A model generated the notes under the pieces. The model worked only from the letters and a program-made list of their open reading frames with translations. It did no database searches and was not told the DNA's origin. Shown here in pieces: positions 1 to 6,149 of a DNA stretch of 7,841 bases. Each line of letters opens with the position of its first letter. The first letter of the stretch is position 1. The DNA comes from Alphaproteobacteria bacterium UBA3650. Lineage in GTDB: Bacteria > Pseudomonadota > Alphaproteobacteria > CAAHEQ01 > UBA3637. The position numbers and the translations under genes were made by a program. Location of the stretch: positions 1-7,841 of the forward strand of contig DFKH01000048.1 of the NCBI GenBank assembly GCA_002373815.1, written 5' to 3'.

Positions 1-214
1 GCGAAATCTCGGTGGTAATAATCATATCTCCTGATTTTAGGTCATTTAAGAGCGCTCCTAAACGCCTGTCTTTCAGTTTTTTGCTACTAGAAATCTTTTC
101 TTCCACCCATGCATCTATATGCAAATTGTTGGAAGAACAAAACTGTTCAATAGCAAAGTGTTGATTCTCTTCATGTTGCTTCAATGTTGAAACACGGCAG
201 TATCCATAAATCAT
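1..214 (-). CDS. Small serine recombinase, Mpi/invertase-like (partial, N-terminal 71 codons)
   Basis: Reading the minus strand from the ATG at 214-212 gives an open frame to the window edge, so only the N-terminal catalytic region is seen. It begins MIYGYCRVSTLKQ, the classic resolvase/invertase opening, with the likely nucleophile Ser9 in the RVST motif. Later come WVEEKIS, a basic DRRLGALL segment and GDMIITTEIS, which correspond to the conserved 'E-IS ... R--L--LL--L--GD-ii--e-sRLgR' pattern of the family. From memory the pattern is closest to the Bacteroides master DNA invertase Mpi, which inverts promoters of surface genes; this is family knowledge, not a search result. Start choice: AAGGAGA lies 8 bases upstream on the minus strand (about 222-228). 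A weak promoter may lie upstream. It is divergent from the adhesin gene. Resolvase or transposon-borne function cannot be excluded because the C-terminal half is missing. Confidence 0.85.
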   Translation of the reverse strand, partial: MIYGYCRVSTLKQHEENQHFAIEQFCSSNNLHIDAWVEEKISSSKKLKDRRLGALLNDLKSGDMIITTEIS

Positions 215-370
215 TCTATTATCTCCTTTTTCTTTTATTTATCTGTAGAGATTAAACTAAAGTTAAAAAGCAACACTTTTTTCACATTTTTATTTTTTTT
301 AAAATAACTGCTTTGTCCGAAATAATAAAGATGTTAGCACTTTTGTTTGTAATCACTAGCATTCCTGTTC

Positions 371-455
371 CAAAACATTAGTTTTGCTACACTTTTATGC
401 AGAAGGGAAAAATAGTCCCTTCTGGGGGAAAGAAAATTCCTTCATTGTTAACAAT
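371..455 (+). promoter_or_regulatory. Dyad-rich leader upstream of the adhesin
   Basis: Three perfect inverted repeats lie within 85 bases ahead of the adhesin start. CAAAAC-atta-GTTTTG is at 371-386. A 9-bp stem with a 7-base loop (400-408 / 416-424, core AGAAGGGA/TCCCTTCT) follows. A 12-base palindrome ATTGTTAACAAT is at 444-455. The last ends 5 bases before the AAAGGA ribosome binding site (460-465). None is followed by a T-run, so they are not ordinary terminators. They could be operators or leader-RNA structure. I could not fix the promoter: a weak candidate is TTCACA (281-286) with AATAAC (303-308) at 16-base spacing. Confidence 0.4.
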
Positions 456-471
456 AAAGAAAGGATAACTT

Positions 472-2760
472 ATGAACTTAAAATTATCAAAAACAGCGAT
501 ACGTGAATTGACACGTTTATATCGTGGTGTATTAGTGGCAGCATTTATTGCCTCAGCCTTTGTTGGCAATGGTGCTAAGGCTGCTATTAACGTCCAAACA
601 GGCACAACAGATATTTCTGGGGCCGTAGGAACAACAGCTGTTGAAGCTGTACGGCAGAATATTACCAAGAATAAAGCGCCAGACTATACAACATACAAGT
701 ATACAGCTCCTGATGGCAGCTTAGTGTCGCTACAATCGGATGGAACTGCAGCAATTGACGCTGATGATTATGTGTCAGAATCGGCTGCAGCCGGCTACGA
801 TGATGTTACAACAACACAATCCGTGGCTCAAGGGGCAACATGGGATAAGGCAAATTATGAATTTTTATCATCAGCCTTGACATTGAATGGTGGAGCATTT
901 ACATTTGATGAGTCAGGTAACGTGGTTGTGACTAATGGGACAACAACATTGTCTGATACTGCACCTACTGCTGTGTCTGGAACTTACACATTTAGCGAAT
1001 ATAACACGACATATACTACAGCCCAGACTATTTCCAGTGATGCCGCTGCTCCTACAGTTGCAATAAATCAATACCAAAAAGAGTTTGATTCGTCAACTTA
1101 TACATTGGCTTATGGGCAACCTACCCCAGAGGATGATCCTCAATTCTATTTATTAGATGATTCTGATCAACCAGTGATATTGCCCACTCATCCAGAAGTG
1201 TTGCAAAATTTGGTGGCTGCTTATCAAACAGACAAAGATAACGTCGCCACCGCTAAACAAGCTGCTGATGCTGTCTATCAGAAAAATGATAATGGTTATT
1301 CACACGCAACTACCGCTGCAACTGCGGATAAAACAGAAATAACAAATCTAACCAATAGGTATGGAACAATTGCATCCACAGAAAGTGCTTATGCAACAGC
1401 TCAAAACAACTATGAAAATAGTTTGGCTTATGTTGTTTCTGATGTCGCAGATGATAGAATTACCAATGCATTGGCTGATGAAGGAGCCATTAAAACAGCT
1501 ATTGATACCGCAGTTGCTTATGATAACTCAACATCTGGTCTGACTGCAACAACAATGCAGGATGCGATTGATGAAAATGCAGGTGCTATCGCCACATTGA
1601 ACGGTGATGCAGATACAGAAGGTTCTGTTGCATATGCTGTGAAGCAATTAGCTGATGGTGCTGTTGCTGACAATGCAAGTGCTATTGCTACAAATACAAC
1701 CGCTATTGAAACATTGAATGGTGGTGCAGATACAGAAGGTTCTGTGGCATATGCTGTGAAGCAATTAGCAGATGGTGCTGTTGCGGATAATACAAGCGCT
1801 ATTGAAACATTGAATGGTGGTGCAGATACAGAAGGTTCTGTGGCATATGCTGTGAAGCAATTAGCAGATGGTGCTGTTGCGGATAATACAAGCGCTATTG
1901 CGACAAACACAAGTGCTATCGACAAATTGAATGGTGATGCAGACACAGAAGGCTCAGTTGCCTATGCAGTTGCACAAGAAGCAAGTGCTCGTGATACAGC
2001 TATTGCTACTGCGATTACTCAAGAAGTGTCAGATCGTAATACTGCTATTGCTACTGCAACCACAATGGGAGATACAGCCGGTAATAACTATGCTGCTAAC
2101 AGTTCTGTGATTGCTGCTATTGAAAGCATTGATACCAATATGGGTAAAATCCATGGTTTGATTGGCTCTGATGGCAGCTTTAATGGAACAGCTACATCTA
2201 CCAACATGGATGGTACAACATACAAAGGTAATTTGGCTGTTGGTACAACCGTTGAAGACCATTTAGTTGCTTTGGATAACACCATTGGCATTATGTCAAA
2301 CTTGACAACTACAGAAAAAACAACTGTTGTTGGTGCAATCAATGAAGTAGATGCCAAAATTGGTACAACAGCCGATGGAACCTATGTTGCAGCAGCTAAT
2401 ACAGTCGGACAAAACTTGAATGCGTTGGATTCTGCGTTAGGTGATGTACGTTCTGATATGGCTTCCACACAGGCTTCTAATGAAAGACGCTTTGCTTCTA
2501 TTGATCATAGAATCAATAAGTTGGAAGACAAGATGGAAAAAGGGTTGGCTGCCACAGCGGCTTTAACTGGTTTGTCTCCATTACCGCCAACAGAGCATAA
2601 AACACAAATCAGTGCTGCATTGGGTGGTTATGGATCCAATCAAGCTCTGGCTGTTGGTGCATTCCACTATATCAACAATAGAACATTGTTGAACGCAGGT
2701 GCTGCTTATGGTGGAAACAGCAATGTATCTTATAAAGTCGGTGTGACTTTTGGATTCTAA
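472..2760 (+). CDS. Trimeric autotransporter adhesin (YadA-like), 762 aa
   Basis: A surface adhesin expected to trimerise in the outer membrane. Residues 1-37 form a long signal peptide: a basic n-region, a hydrophobic stretch (VLVAAFIASAFVG) and a likely cut after AKA. Residues about 38-370 are a Thr/Ala/Ser-rich passenger with no cysteine; I see no canonical YadA head repeats, so the binding target is unknown. Residues 376-500 carry four LNG-ADTEGSVAYAV repeats with a period of 39, 32 and 39 residues, giving a coiled stalk. Near the C-terminus LTTTEKTTVVGAINEV resembles a motif common in phage tail fibres. Residues about 672-762 are the anchor: a coiled segment (INKLEDKMEKGLAATAAL), LPPTEHKTQIS, then four amphipathic beta-strands ending in Phe, as for outer-membrane proteins. 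Start supported by AAAGGA 6 bases upstream. Followed by a strong terminator and an OmpH/Skp-like gene. Confidence 0.93.
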   Translation: MNLKLSKTAIRELTRLYRGVLVAAFIASAFVGNGAKAAINVQTGTTDISGAVGTTAVEAVRQNITKNKAPDYTTYKYTAPDGSLVSLQSDGTAAIDADDYVSESAAAGYDDVTTTQSVAQGATWDKANYEFLSSALTLNGGAFTFDESGNVVVTNGTTTLSDTAPTAVSGTYTFSEYNTTYTTAQTISSDAAAPTVAINQYQKEFDSSTYTLAYGQPTPEDDPQFYLLDDSDQPVILPTHPEVLQNLVAAYQTDKDNVATAKQAADAVYQKNDNGYSHATTAATADKTEITNLTNRYGTIASTESAYATAQNNYENSLAYVVSDVADDRITNALADEGAIKTAIDTAVAYDNSTSGLTATTMQDAIDENAGAIATLNGDADTEGSVAYAVKQLADGAVADNASAIATNTTAIETLNGGADTEGSVAYAVKQLADGAVADNTSAIETLNGGADTEGSVAYAVKQLADGAVADNTSAIATNTSAIDKLNGDADTEGSVAYAVAQEASARDTAIATAITQEVSDRNTAIATATTMGDTAGNNYAANSSVIAAIESIDTNMGKIHGLIGSDGSFNGTATSTNMDGTTYKGNLAVGTTVEDHLVALDNTIGIMSNLTTTEKTTVVGAINEVDAKIGTTADGTYVAAANTVGQNLNALDSALGDVRSDMASTQASNERRFASIDHRINKLEDKMEKGLAATAALTGLSPLPPTEHKTQISAALGGYGSNQALAVGAFHYINNRTLLNAGAAYGGNSNVSYKVGVTFGF
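1701..1900 (+). repeat. In-frame tandem repeat in adhesin stalk, 96-base period
   Basis: Bases 1701-1804 and 1797-1900 are identical over 104 bases at a 96-base (32-codon) period. The wider array has four units whose LNG motifs begin at 1597, 1714, 1810 and 1927, so the steps are 117, 96 and 117 bases. The longer units differ from the short one by exactly 21 bases, encoding seven extra residues (ATNTTAI-type), one coiled-coil heptad. Units 1 and 4 have diverged at synonymous sites. The perfect match of units 2 and 3 points to a recent duplication and to possible length variation between strains. Confidence 0.95.
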
Positions 2761-2773
2761 GCTGTCAAACTTT

Positions 2774-2805
2774 GGGAGGCTGCAATGCGGCCTCCCTTTT
2801 CTTTT
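2774..2805 (+). terminator. Rho-independent terminator after adhesin
   Basis: GGGAGGCTGC (2774-2783) pairs with GCGGCCTCCC (2787-2796) as a 10-bp GC-rich stem with one G-U pair and a 3-base AAT loop, followed by TTTTCTTTT. It lies 13 bases after the adhesin stop and 16 bases before the next start codon. It should therefore limit, but perhaps not abolish, transcription into the OmpH-like gene. Confidence 0.9.
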
Positions 2806-2820
2806 ATCAAGGAACGAAAC

Positions 2821-3336
2821 ATGAAAATATCTTTAAAAAAATTAAATTCTAAACATCTTGTAACTGTCTCTGGACTTGTATTAGCTTTTGTGATTGGTTT
2901 TAGTATGCATAAAAATTGTACAGTTCCAACACCTTCTAATATTGCGGTTGTTAATGTAAAGCAAGTTGTAAGTCAATCCCAAAAACTTATGCTTATTCGT
3001 AAGGAAAATGATAAAAAATTAAAAGAATTATCCAAATGGTTGGATGGTGTAGAAAAAGATATTGGCTCAGAAAAAGACAAAAAGAAACGTGAAAAATTAG
3101 CAAGTCAGTATAAAAAACTTGCAAAAGAAAAAGAAGATTTAATCAAGCAAGATTATAATAAAAAAATTCAAGAAATTGACAAGGAAATTACTTCTCTTAT
3201 CAATGAAGTGGCAACAAAAGAAAACTGTGAAGTAATCTTAGATAAAAATTTAGTTGTCAAAGGCGGCAAAGATATTACAGCTCAAGTTATAAAACAGTTA
3301 AATCCTCCGCAAAAAGAAAAATCCAAAACGAAATAA
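2821..3336 (+). CDS. OmpH/Skp-family periplasmic protein, 171 aa
   Basis: Probable Skp-like holdase for unfolded outer-membrane proteins in the periplasm. The N-terminus is basic and followed by a hydrophobic segment (about residues 12-29). A clean signal-peptidase site is not evident and no lipobox precedes Cys33, so it may stay membrane-anchored. Then comes the family opening NIAVVNVKQVVSQSQ (about 40-54), a highly charged Lys/Glu-rich coiled-coil arm (about 55-130), and the conserved tail VILDKNLVVKGGKDITAQVI. The length suits the family. I chose the ATG at 2821, with AAGGA 7 bases upstream, over an in-frame ATG at 2785 that lies inside the preceding terminator stem and has no ribosome binding site. 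Its position 60 bases after an autotransporter gene suggests a dedicated helper; this is inference. The usual bamA-skp-lpxD neighbourhood is absent, so it may be a paralogue of the housekeeping Skp. Confidence 0.82.
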   Translation: MKISLKKLNSKHLVTVSGLVLAFVIGFSMHKNCTVPTPSNIAVVNVKQVVSQSQKLMLIRKENDKKLKELSKWLDGVEKDIGSEKDKKKREKLASQYKKLAKEKEDLIKQDYNKKIQEIDKEITSLINEVATKENCEVILDKNLVVKGGKDITAQVIKQLNPPQKEKSKTK

Positions 3337-3369
3337 TGTAAAACACACTAACTCATCATTTTTCAAAAT

Positions 3370-3402
3370 AACGCCTTATAAATTAAGGCGTTTTTTTATT
3401 TT
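3370..3402 (+). terminator. Rho-independent terminator after OmpH/Skp-like gene
   Basis: AACGCCTTA (3370-3378) pairs perfectly with TAAGGCGTT (3384-3392) around a TAAAT loop, followed by TTTTTTTATTTTTT. The complementary strand also has an A-rich flank, so it could act in both directions. Confidence 0.93.
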
Positions 3403-3426
3403 TTAAGCAATGACACCAAAATTTTC

Positions 3427-3455
3427 TTGACATTTTGTGGAAACACCTTTAGCAT
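3427..3455 (+). promoter_or_regulatory. Sigma-70 type promoter for thymidine kinase
   Basis: A perfect -35 TTGACA (3427-3432), 17-base spacer and -10 TAGCAT (3450-3455, 4 of 6). A start near 3462 would give a leader of about 54 bases. It lies just after the preceding terminator, making the kinase gene its own transcription unit. Confidence 0.7.
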
Positions 3456-3515
3456 CTTTTCAAGAACAAGAACATCAACGCTGATAGGGGGATAGGCGCA
3501 AATGAAGGTAAAACT

Positions 3516-4097
3516 ATGGCAAAACTATTCTTTTATTATAGCGTAATGGGTGGTGGCAAAACAACCTCCCTACTCCAAACTGAATATACCTATCGCAAAA
3601 ACGGATTCAAACCCTTGATGATCAAGCCAAAACTGGACGATCGTGAAGGCGCTCAAAATGGCTGGGGTCCCATTCAAAGCCGCATTTTAACAGGAAAACA
3701 CCAAGCCTTGTATGTTGATGCGATCACACCAGAAGCTTTGCAAGGCATTGACTACAATATAATTTTGGTAGATGAAGTACAATTTTTCAAAGAAAAAGAC
3801 ATCAATGCTTTGTCCGAGATTGTGGATAAACAAAACATTCCTGTGTTGTGTTATGGACTCAAAACAGATGTGAATGGCAACTTGTTTGAAGGCACAGCAA
3901 AATTGATGGCTGTTGCAGATGAAATCACAGAAATCGCTCACCCTTGCAAATGTGGAGAAAAAGCAACGCACCACATACGCAGGGTTGATGGACAAGTAGA
4001 TACCGCAGGAGCCTCCATTGCTGTCGAAAAAGGCAATGTAACATATGAATCTGTGTGCCGAAAATGCTGGAAAATGTTGACTGGTCGAGGAAGATAA
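3516..4097 (+). CDS. tdk: Thymidine kinase, class II (TK1-like), 193 aa
   Basis: Phosphorylates thymidine to dTMP with ATP in the pyrimidine salvage pathway; cytoplasmic, tetrameric in the family. The P-loop is at residues 9-17 (SVMGGGKTT, in place of the E. coli-like SAMNAGKST). LDDREG follows at 40-45. The Walker B/catalytic segment is ILVDEVQFF (83-91), with Glu87 the expected catalytic base. CYGLKTDVNG lies at 112-121. The structural zinc is bound by C144/C146 (CKC) and C181/C184 (CRKC). The lasso loop ends near Tyr177, just before the last cysteine pair. Start: GAAGGT (3504-3509) sits 6-7 bases upstream. An out-of-frame ATG at 3502 opens a 14-codon ORF overlapping the start. Transcribed from its own promoter; no terminator is seen between it and the tRNA gene. 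Length is usual for the family. Confidence 0.96.
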   Translation: MAKLFFYYSVMGGGKTTSLLQTEYTYRKNGFKPLMIKPKLDDREGAQNGWGPIQSRILTGKHQALYVDAITPEALQGIDYNIILVDEVQFFKEKDINALSEIVDKQNIPVLCYGLKTDVNGNLFEGTAKLMAVADEITEIAHPCKCGEKATHHIRRVDGQVDTAGASIAVEKGNVTYESVCRKCWKMLTGRGR

Positions 4098-4152
4098 GTA
4101 AGCGTGTCTGTATTGTCGGAACATAAATTTTTACTACCAAAGCAATTCCCCA

Positions 4153-4181
4153 TTGACAAGAACATCAAAAATGTGTATAAT
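4153..4181 (+). promoter_or_regulatory. Consensus sigma-70 promoter for tRNA-Thr
   Basis: TTGACA (4153-4158) and TATAAT (4176-4181) are both perfect, with the ideal 17-base spacer. Transcription should start around 4188, only a few bases before the mature tRNA 5' end at 4193. Confidence 0.95.
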
Positions 4182-4192
4182 GACGCACACTT

Positions 4193-4267
4193 GCCGCAGT
4201 AGCGTAGTGGTAGCGCACGTCCTTGGTAAGGACGGGGTCGTGAGTCCGATTCTCACCTGCGGCACCA
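4193..4267 (+). tRNA. tRNA-Thr (anticodon GGT)
   Basis: A full cloverleaf can be drawn by eye. The acceptor stem GCCGCAG pairs with CTGCGGC. The D-arm contains TAGTGGTAGC. The anticodon stem CGTCC/GGACG encloses TTGGTAA, giving anticodon GGT (threonine, ACC/ACU codons). The variable loop is 5 bases. The T-arm is GTGAG/CTCAC around TCCGATT. The CCA end (4265-4267) is encoded in the gene, preceded by discriminator A4264. Confidence 0.97.
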
Positions 4268-4278
4268 TTAGAAAAATT

Positions 4279-4306
4279 ACGTCTTGAAAACAAGACGTTT
4301 TTTTTT
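4279..4306 (+). terminator. Rho-independent terminator of tRNA-Thr
   Basis: ACGTCTTG (4279-4286) pairs perfectly with CAAGACGT (4291-4298) around an AAAA loop, followed by eight further T residues. It lies 11 bases after the CCA end and closes the tRNA transcription unit. Confidence 0.95.
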
Positions 4307-4634
4307 GACCCTTTTCGGGGGTGTTACACAGGGGGGGCTACAGTTTAAAACCTGTTCAAAAGTGTCAAAAATCCACCTGTTTTTTGTGACCATTCGTCAT
4401 CAAAATTTAGATGTAAAAAGTGAGCAATTGTCATGCTTGTGGAAGAGTATTCAAAAACCATCCGTCATGAATTACTGAAAGTGTTTTGGGTCATGCTGTC
4501 GTGGAAATATGGTTCTGGCTACATTTTAGGGCTACAGTATATTTGACCCCCTAAAAATGAACAAAATTGTTTATATTTCAATGTGTAATTTGGAGAAGTT
4601 GTAAGCATCCCAGCTGTGGCACCCTGTTTTAAAG
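4307..4634. other. Non-coding, repeat-rich stretch downstream of tRNA-Thr
   Basis: No credible gene is seen on either strand. GGCTACA occurs at 4336-4342, 4517-4523 and 4530-4536, and GGGCTACAGT is repeated exactly at 4335-4344 and 4529-4538. TTTGACCC occurs at 4304-4311 and 4542-4549. GTCAT occurs at 4396, 4430, 4464 and 4490 (steps 34, 34, 26), with longer matches CCATTCGTCAT / CCATCCGTCAT (4390, 4458) and GTCATGCT (4430, 4490). A degenerate copy of the tRNA 3' end (CAGCTGTGGCACC, 4611-4623, 11 of 13 matching 4254-4266) lies near the right end. This is compatible with the scar of a tRNA-integrated element, but no integrase remains. Confidence 0.5.
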
Positions 4635-4664
4635 TCCTCAAGAAAATGAGGGCTTTTTCTTTTG
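4635..4664 (+). terminator. Orphan rho-independent terminator
   Basis: AGTCCTCA pairs with TGAGGGCT (8 bp, one G-U) around AGAAAA, followed by TTTTTCTTTT. No gene ends just upstream; the nearest recognisable thing is the degenerate tRNA 3'-end-like sequence at 4611-4623. It could be a displaced tRNA terminator or the end of an unrecognised small RNA. Confidence 0.75.
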
Positions 4665-4682
4665 TTTCCAAGCGTTTTGCTG

Positions 4683-4738
4683 AGTCCGATAGTCCGATTG
4701 TTAAAAATCGTCAAAATTCACCAATTATCGGACTTTTT
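4683..4738 (+). other. Long-loop hairpin with T-run ahead of clpX
   Basis: AGTCCGAT is present twice in tandem (4683-4690, 4691-4698). AGTCCGATA (4683-4691) is the reverse complement of TATCGGACT (4726-4734), followed by TTTTT. The loop is 34 bases, or 28 if the second copy pairs as an 8-bp stem. It may be a weak terminator protecting clpX or a structure with two alternative pairings. TGAGTCCGAT (4681-4690) also matches ten bases of the tRNA T-arm region (4231-4240). Confidence 0.45.
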
Positions 4739-4804
4739 ATCTTCCTGAATTTTGCGGAACAGGTTGTAGTTTTTGAGGAATCACGCCAATTTCACGAAAA
4801 TAAT

Positions 4805-4833
4805 TTGCCTTTTTTCGAAACTTGTGCTATTCT
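4805..4833 (+). promoter_or_regulatory. Candidate promoter for clpX
   Basis: TTGCCT (4805-4810) and TATTCT (4828-4833) match the -35 and -10 consensus at 4 of 6 each, with the ideal 17-base spacer. An 8-base palindrome TTTCGAAA (4813-4820) lies in the spacer. A start near 4840 would give a leader of only about 14 bases holding the AAGGAG ribosome binding site (4843-4848). Confidence 0.45.
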
Positions 4834-4853
4834 ATCACTGTTAAGGAGTTTTC

Positions 4854-6140
4854 ATGAACGAAGATAAAATTTTACATTGTTCTTTTTGTGGTAAAAGCCA
4901 AAACGAAGTCAAAAAATTGATTGCGGGTAAATCTGTCCGAACCGAAGAAGGAAAACTGGAAACAATTTTCATCTGTGACGAATGCGTCGGTTTGTGTCAA
5001 GACATTATTGAGGAAGAAAAAAAAGTTTTGCAAGAACAACAGATGGAATTACCTGGCACCACCGAACAAAAGTTGAAAACACCAAAAGAATTAAATGATT
5101 TTCTGGATGCCTATGTCATCGGGCAAGAAAAAGCCAAAAAAGTATTGTCTGTTGCTGTGTACAACCACTATAAACGTTTAAACAGCCTAACTCAAGAAAA
5201 TGAAGTAGAATTAGAAAAATCTAATATTTTATTAGTAGGGCCAACAGGTTGCGGAAAAACTTTACTTGCAAAAACTTTAGCAAAAACATTGGATATTCCT
5301 TTTGCCATCGCTGATGCCACAACACTGACTGAAGCGGGATATGTGGGCGAAGATGTGGAAAATGTTGTTTTAAAGCTGTTACAAGCAGCCAACTATGACG
5401 TAGCTAAGGCCGAACGAGGCATCATATATATTGACGAAATCGATAAAATTTCACGCAAGGCAGATGGTCCCTCCATCACGCGTGATGTATCTGGCGAAGG
5501 CGTTCAACAGGCACTACTTAAAATGATGGAAGGAACTGTTGCCAGCCTCCCACCTCAGGGGGGCCGCAAACACCCCAATCAAGAATATATCAAAGTGAAT
5601 ACACAAAATATTTTATTTATCTGTGGGGGGGCTTTTGATGGGTTGGAAAAAGTGATTGCACATCGTGACGCTGAATACTCTGTCGGCTTCGGTGCAGAAG
5701 TTAAAACAAAAGAGCAAAAAAGCGTTGGAGCTATGCTAGATAAATTAGAACCGGATGATCTTCTTAAATATGGTTTAATTCCAGAATTTATCGGTCGTTT
5801 ACCTGTTCATGTCACTTTGCAAGATTTAGATGAAACTGCACTTGTGCGTATCTTAAAAGAACCGAAAAACGCTTTGGTCAAACAATATCAAACATTGTTC
5901 AAAATGGAGGGCGTTGAATTGGATATAACAGATACCGCTTGCACTGCCATTGCTAAACAAGCATTAAAACGCAAAACAGGCGCTCGAGGATTGCGTGCCA
6001 TCATGGAAGGGTTGTTGTTGGATCTGATGTATCGCCTACCAGACATGAAAGATTTACAGCAAGTTGTGATTGATGAAAATGTTGTACTAGGAAAGGCCGA
6101 CCCGAAACTGGTGTATGGAAAACAAGCCGCTTCAGCATAA
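4854..6140 (+). CDS. clpX: ATP-dependent Clp protease ATP-binding subunit ClpX, 428 aa
   Basis: Hexameric AAA+ unfoldase that feeds tagged proteins to ClpP in the cytoplasm. The N-terminal zinc-binding domain has C9, C12, C41 and C44. Then come Walker A GPTGCGKT (129-136), pore-loop 1 GYVGED (162-167), Walker B IIYIDEID (190-197), the pore RKH motif (238-240), the ClpP-docking loop as VGF (277-279, a valine variant of the usual IGF), EFIGRLPV (310-317) and sensor-2 GARGLR (376-381). All key residues are present and the length is typical. The start follows AAGGAG by 5 bases. It is co-directional with the next gene after a 9-base gap, so probably one operon. clpP, usually just upstream in proteobacteria, is not here: the space is filled by the tRNA gene and the repeat-rich stretch. 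Confidence 0.98.
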   Translation: MNEDKILHCSFCGKSQNEVKKLIAGKSVRTEEGKLETIFICDECVGLCQDIIEEEKKVLQEQQMELPGTTEQKLKTPKELNDFLDAYVIGQEKAKKVLSVAVYNHYKRLNSLTQENEVELEKSNILLVGPTGCGKTLLAKTLAKTLDIPFAIADATTLTEAGYVGEDVENVVLKLLQAANYDVAKAERGIIYIDEIDKISRKADGPSITRDVSGEGVQQALLKMMEGTVASLPPQGGRKHPNQEYIKVNTQNILFICGGAFDGLEKVIAHRDAEYSVGFGAEVKTKEQKSVGAMLDKLEPDDLLKYGLIPEFIGRLPVHVTLQDLDETALVRILKEPKNALVKQYQTLFKMEGVELDITDTACTAIAKQALKRKTGARGLRAIMEGLLLDLMYRLPDMKDLQQVVIDENVVLGKADPKLVYGKQAASA

Positions 6141-6149
6141 GGAGAAATA

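Noticed and set aside
215..400. Invertible promoter flanked by inverted repeats between recombinase and adhesin
   Set aside because: I looked for paired inverted repeats flanking a promoter. I found only short local dyads and a near-direct repeat (GCAACACTTTT at 270-280, GCTACACTTTT at 385-395), which is in the wrong orientation for inversion.
1518..1946. Long minus-strand ORF (142 codons) across the adhesin repeats
   Set aside because: It is a repeat-driven shadow of the adhesin frame, without a ribosome binding site; its own repeats simply mirror the stalk repeats.
2785..2820. Earlier in-frame start for the OmpH/Skp-like gene
   Set aside because: The ATG at 2785 lies in the loop and stem of the terminator without a ribosome binding site, whereas the ATG at 2821 has a well-spaced AAGGA and a normal signal-type N-terminus.
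3407..3530. Minus-strand open frame ending in a Lys/Leu-rich peptide (MLKVFPQNVKKILVSLLKK) upstream of tdk
   Set aside because: The ATG lacks a Shine-Dalgarno, I see no promoter, and it overlaps the tdk promoter; an amphipathic look alone is not enough.
4284..4478. 64-codon plus-strand ORF after tRNA-Thr
   Set aside because: It starts inside the tRNA terminator, has no Shine-Dalgarno, and its sequence has no recognisable or balanced protein character.
4591..4623. Second tRNA gene ending in CTGTGGCACC
   Set aside because: There is no matching 5' acceptor strand, T-arm or anticodon arm upstream; only the 3' end looks tRNA-like.
4616..4867. 83-codon plus-strand ORF running into clpX
   Set aside because: It begins in the tRNA-like fragment, translates straight through the orphan terminator and overlaps the clpX start; no ribosome binding site.
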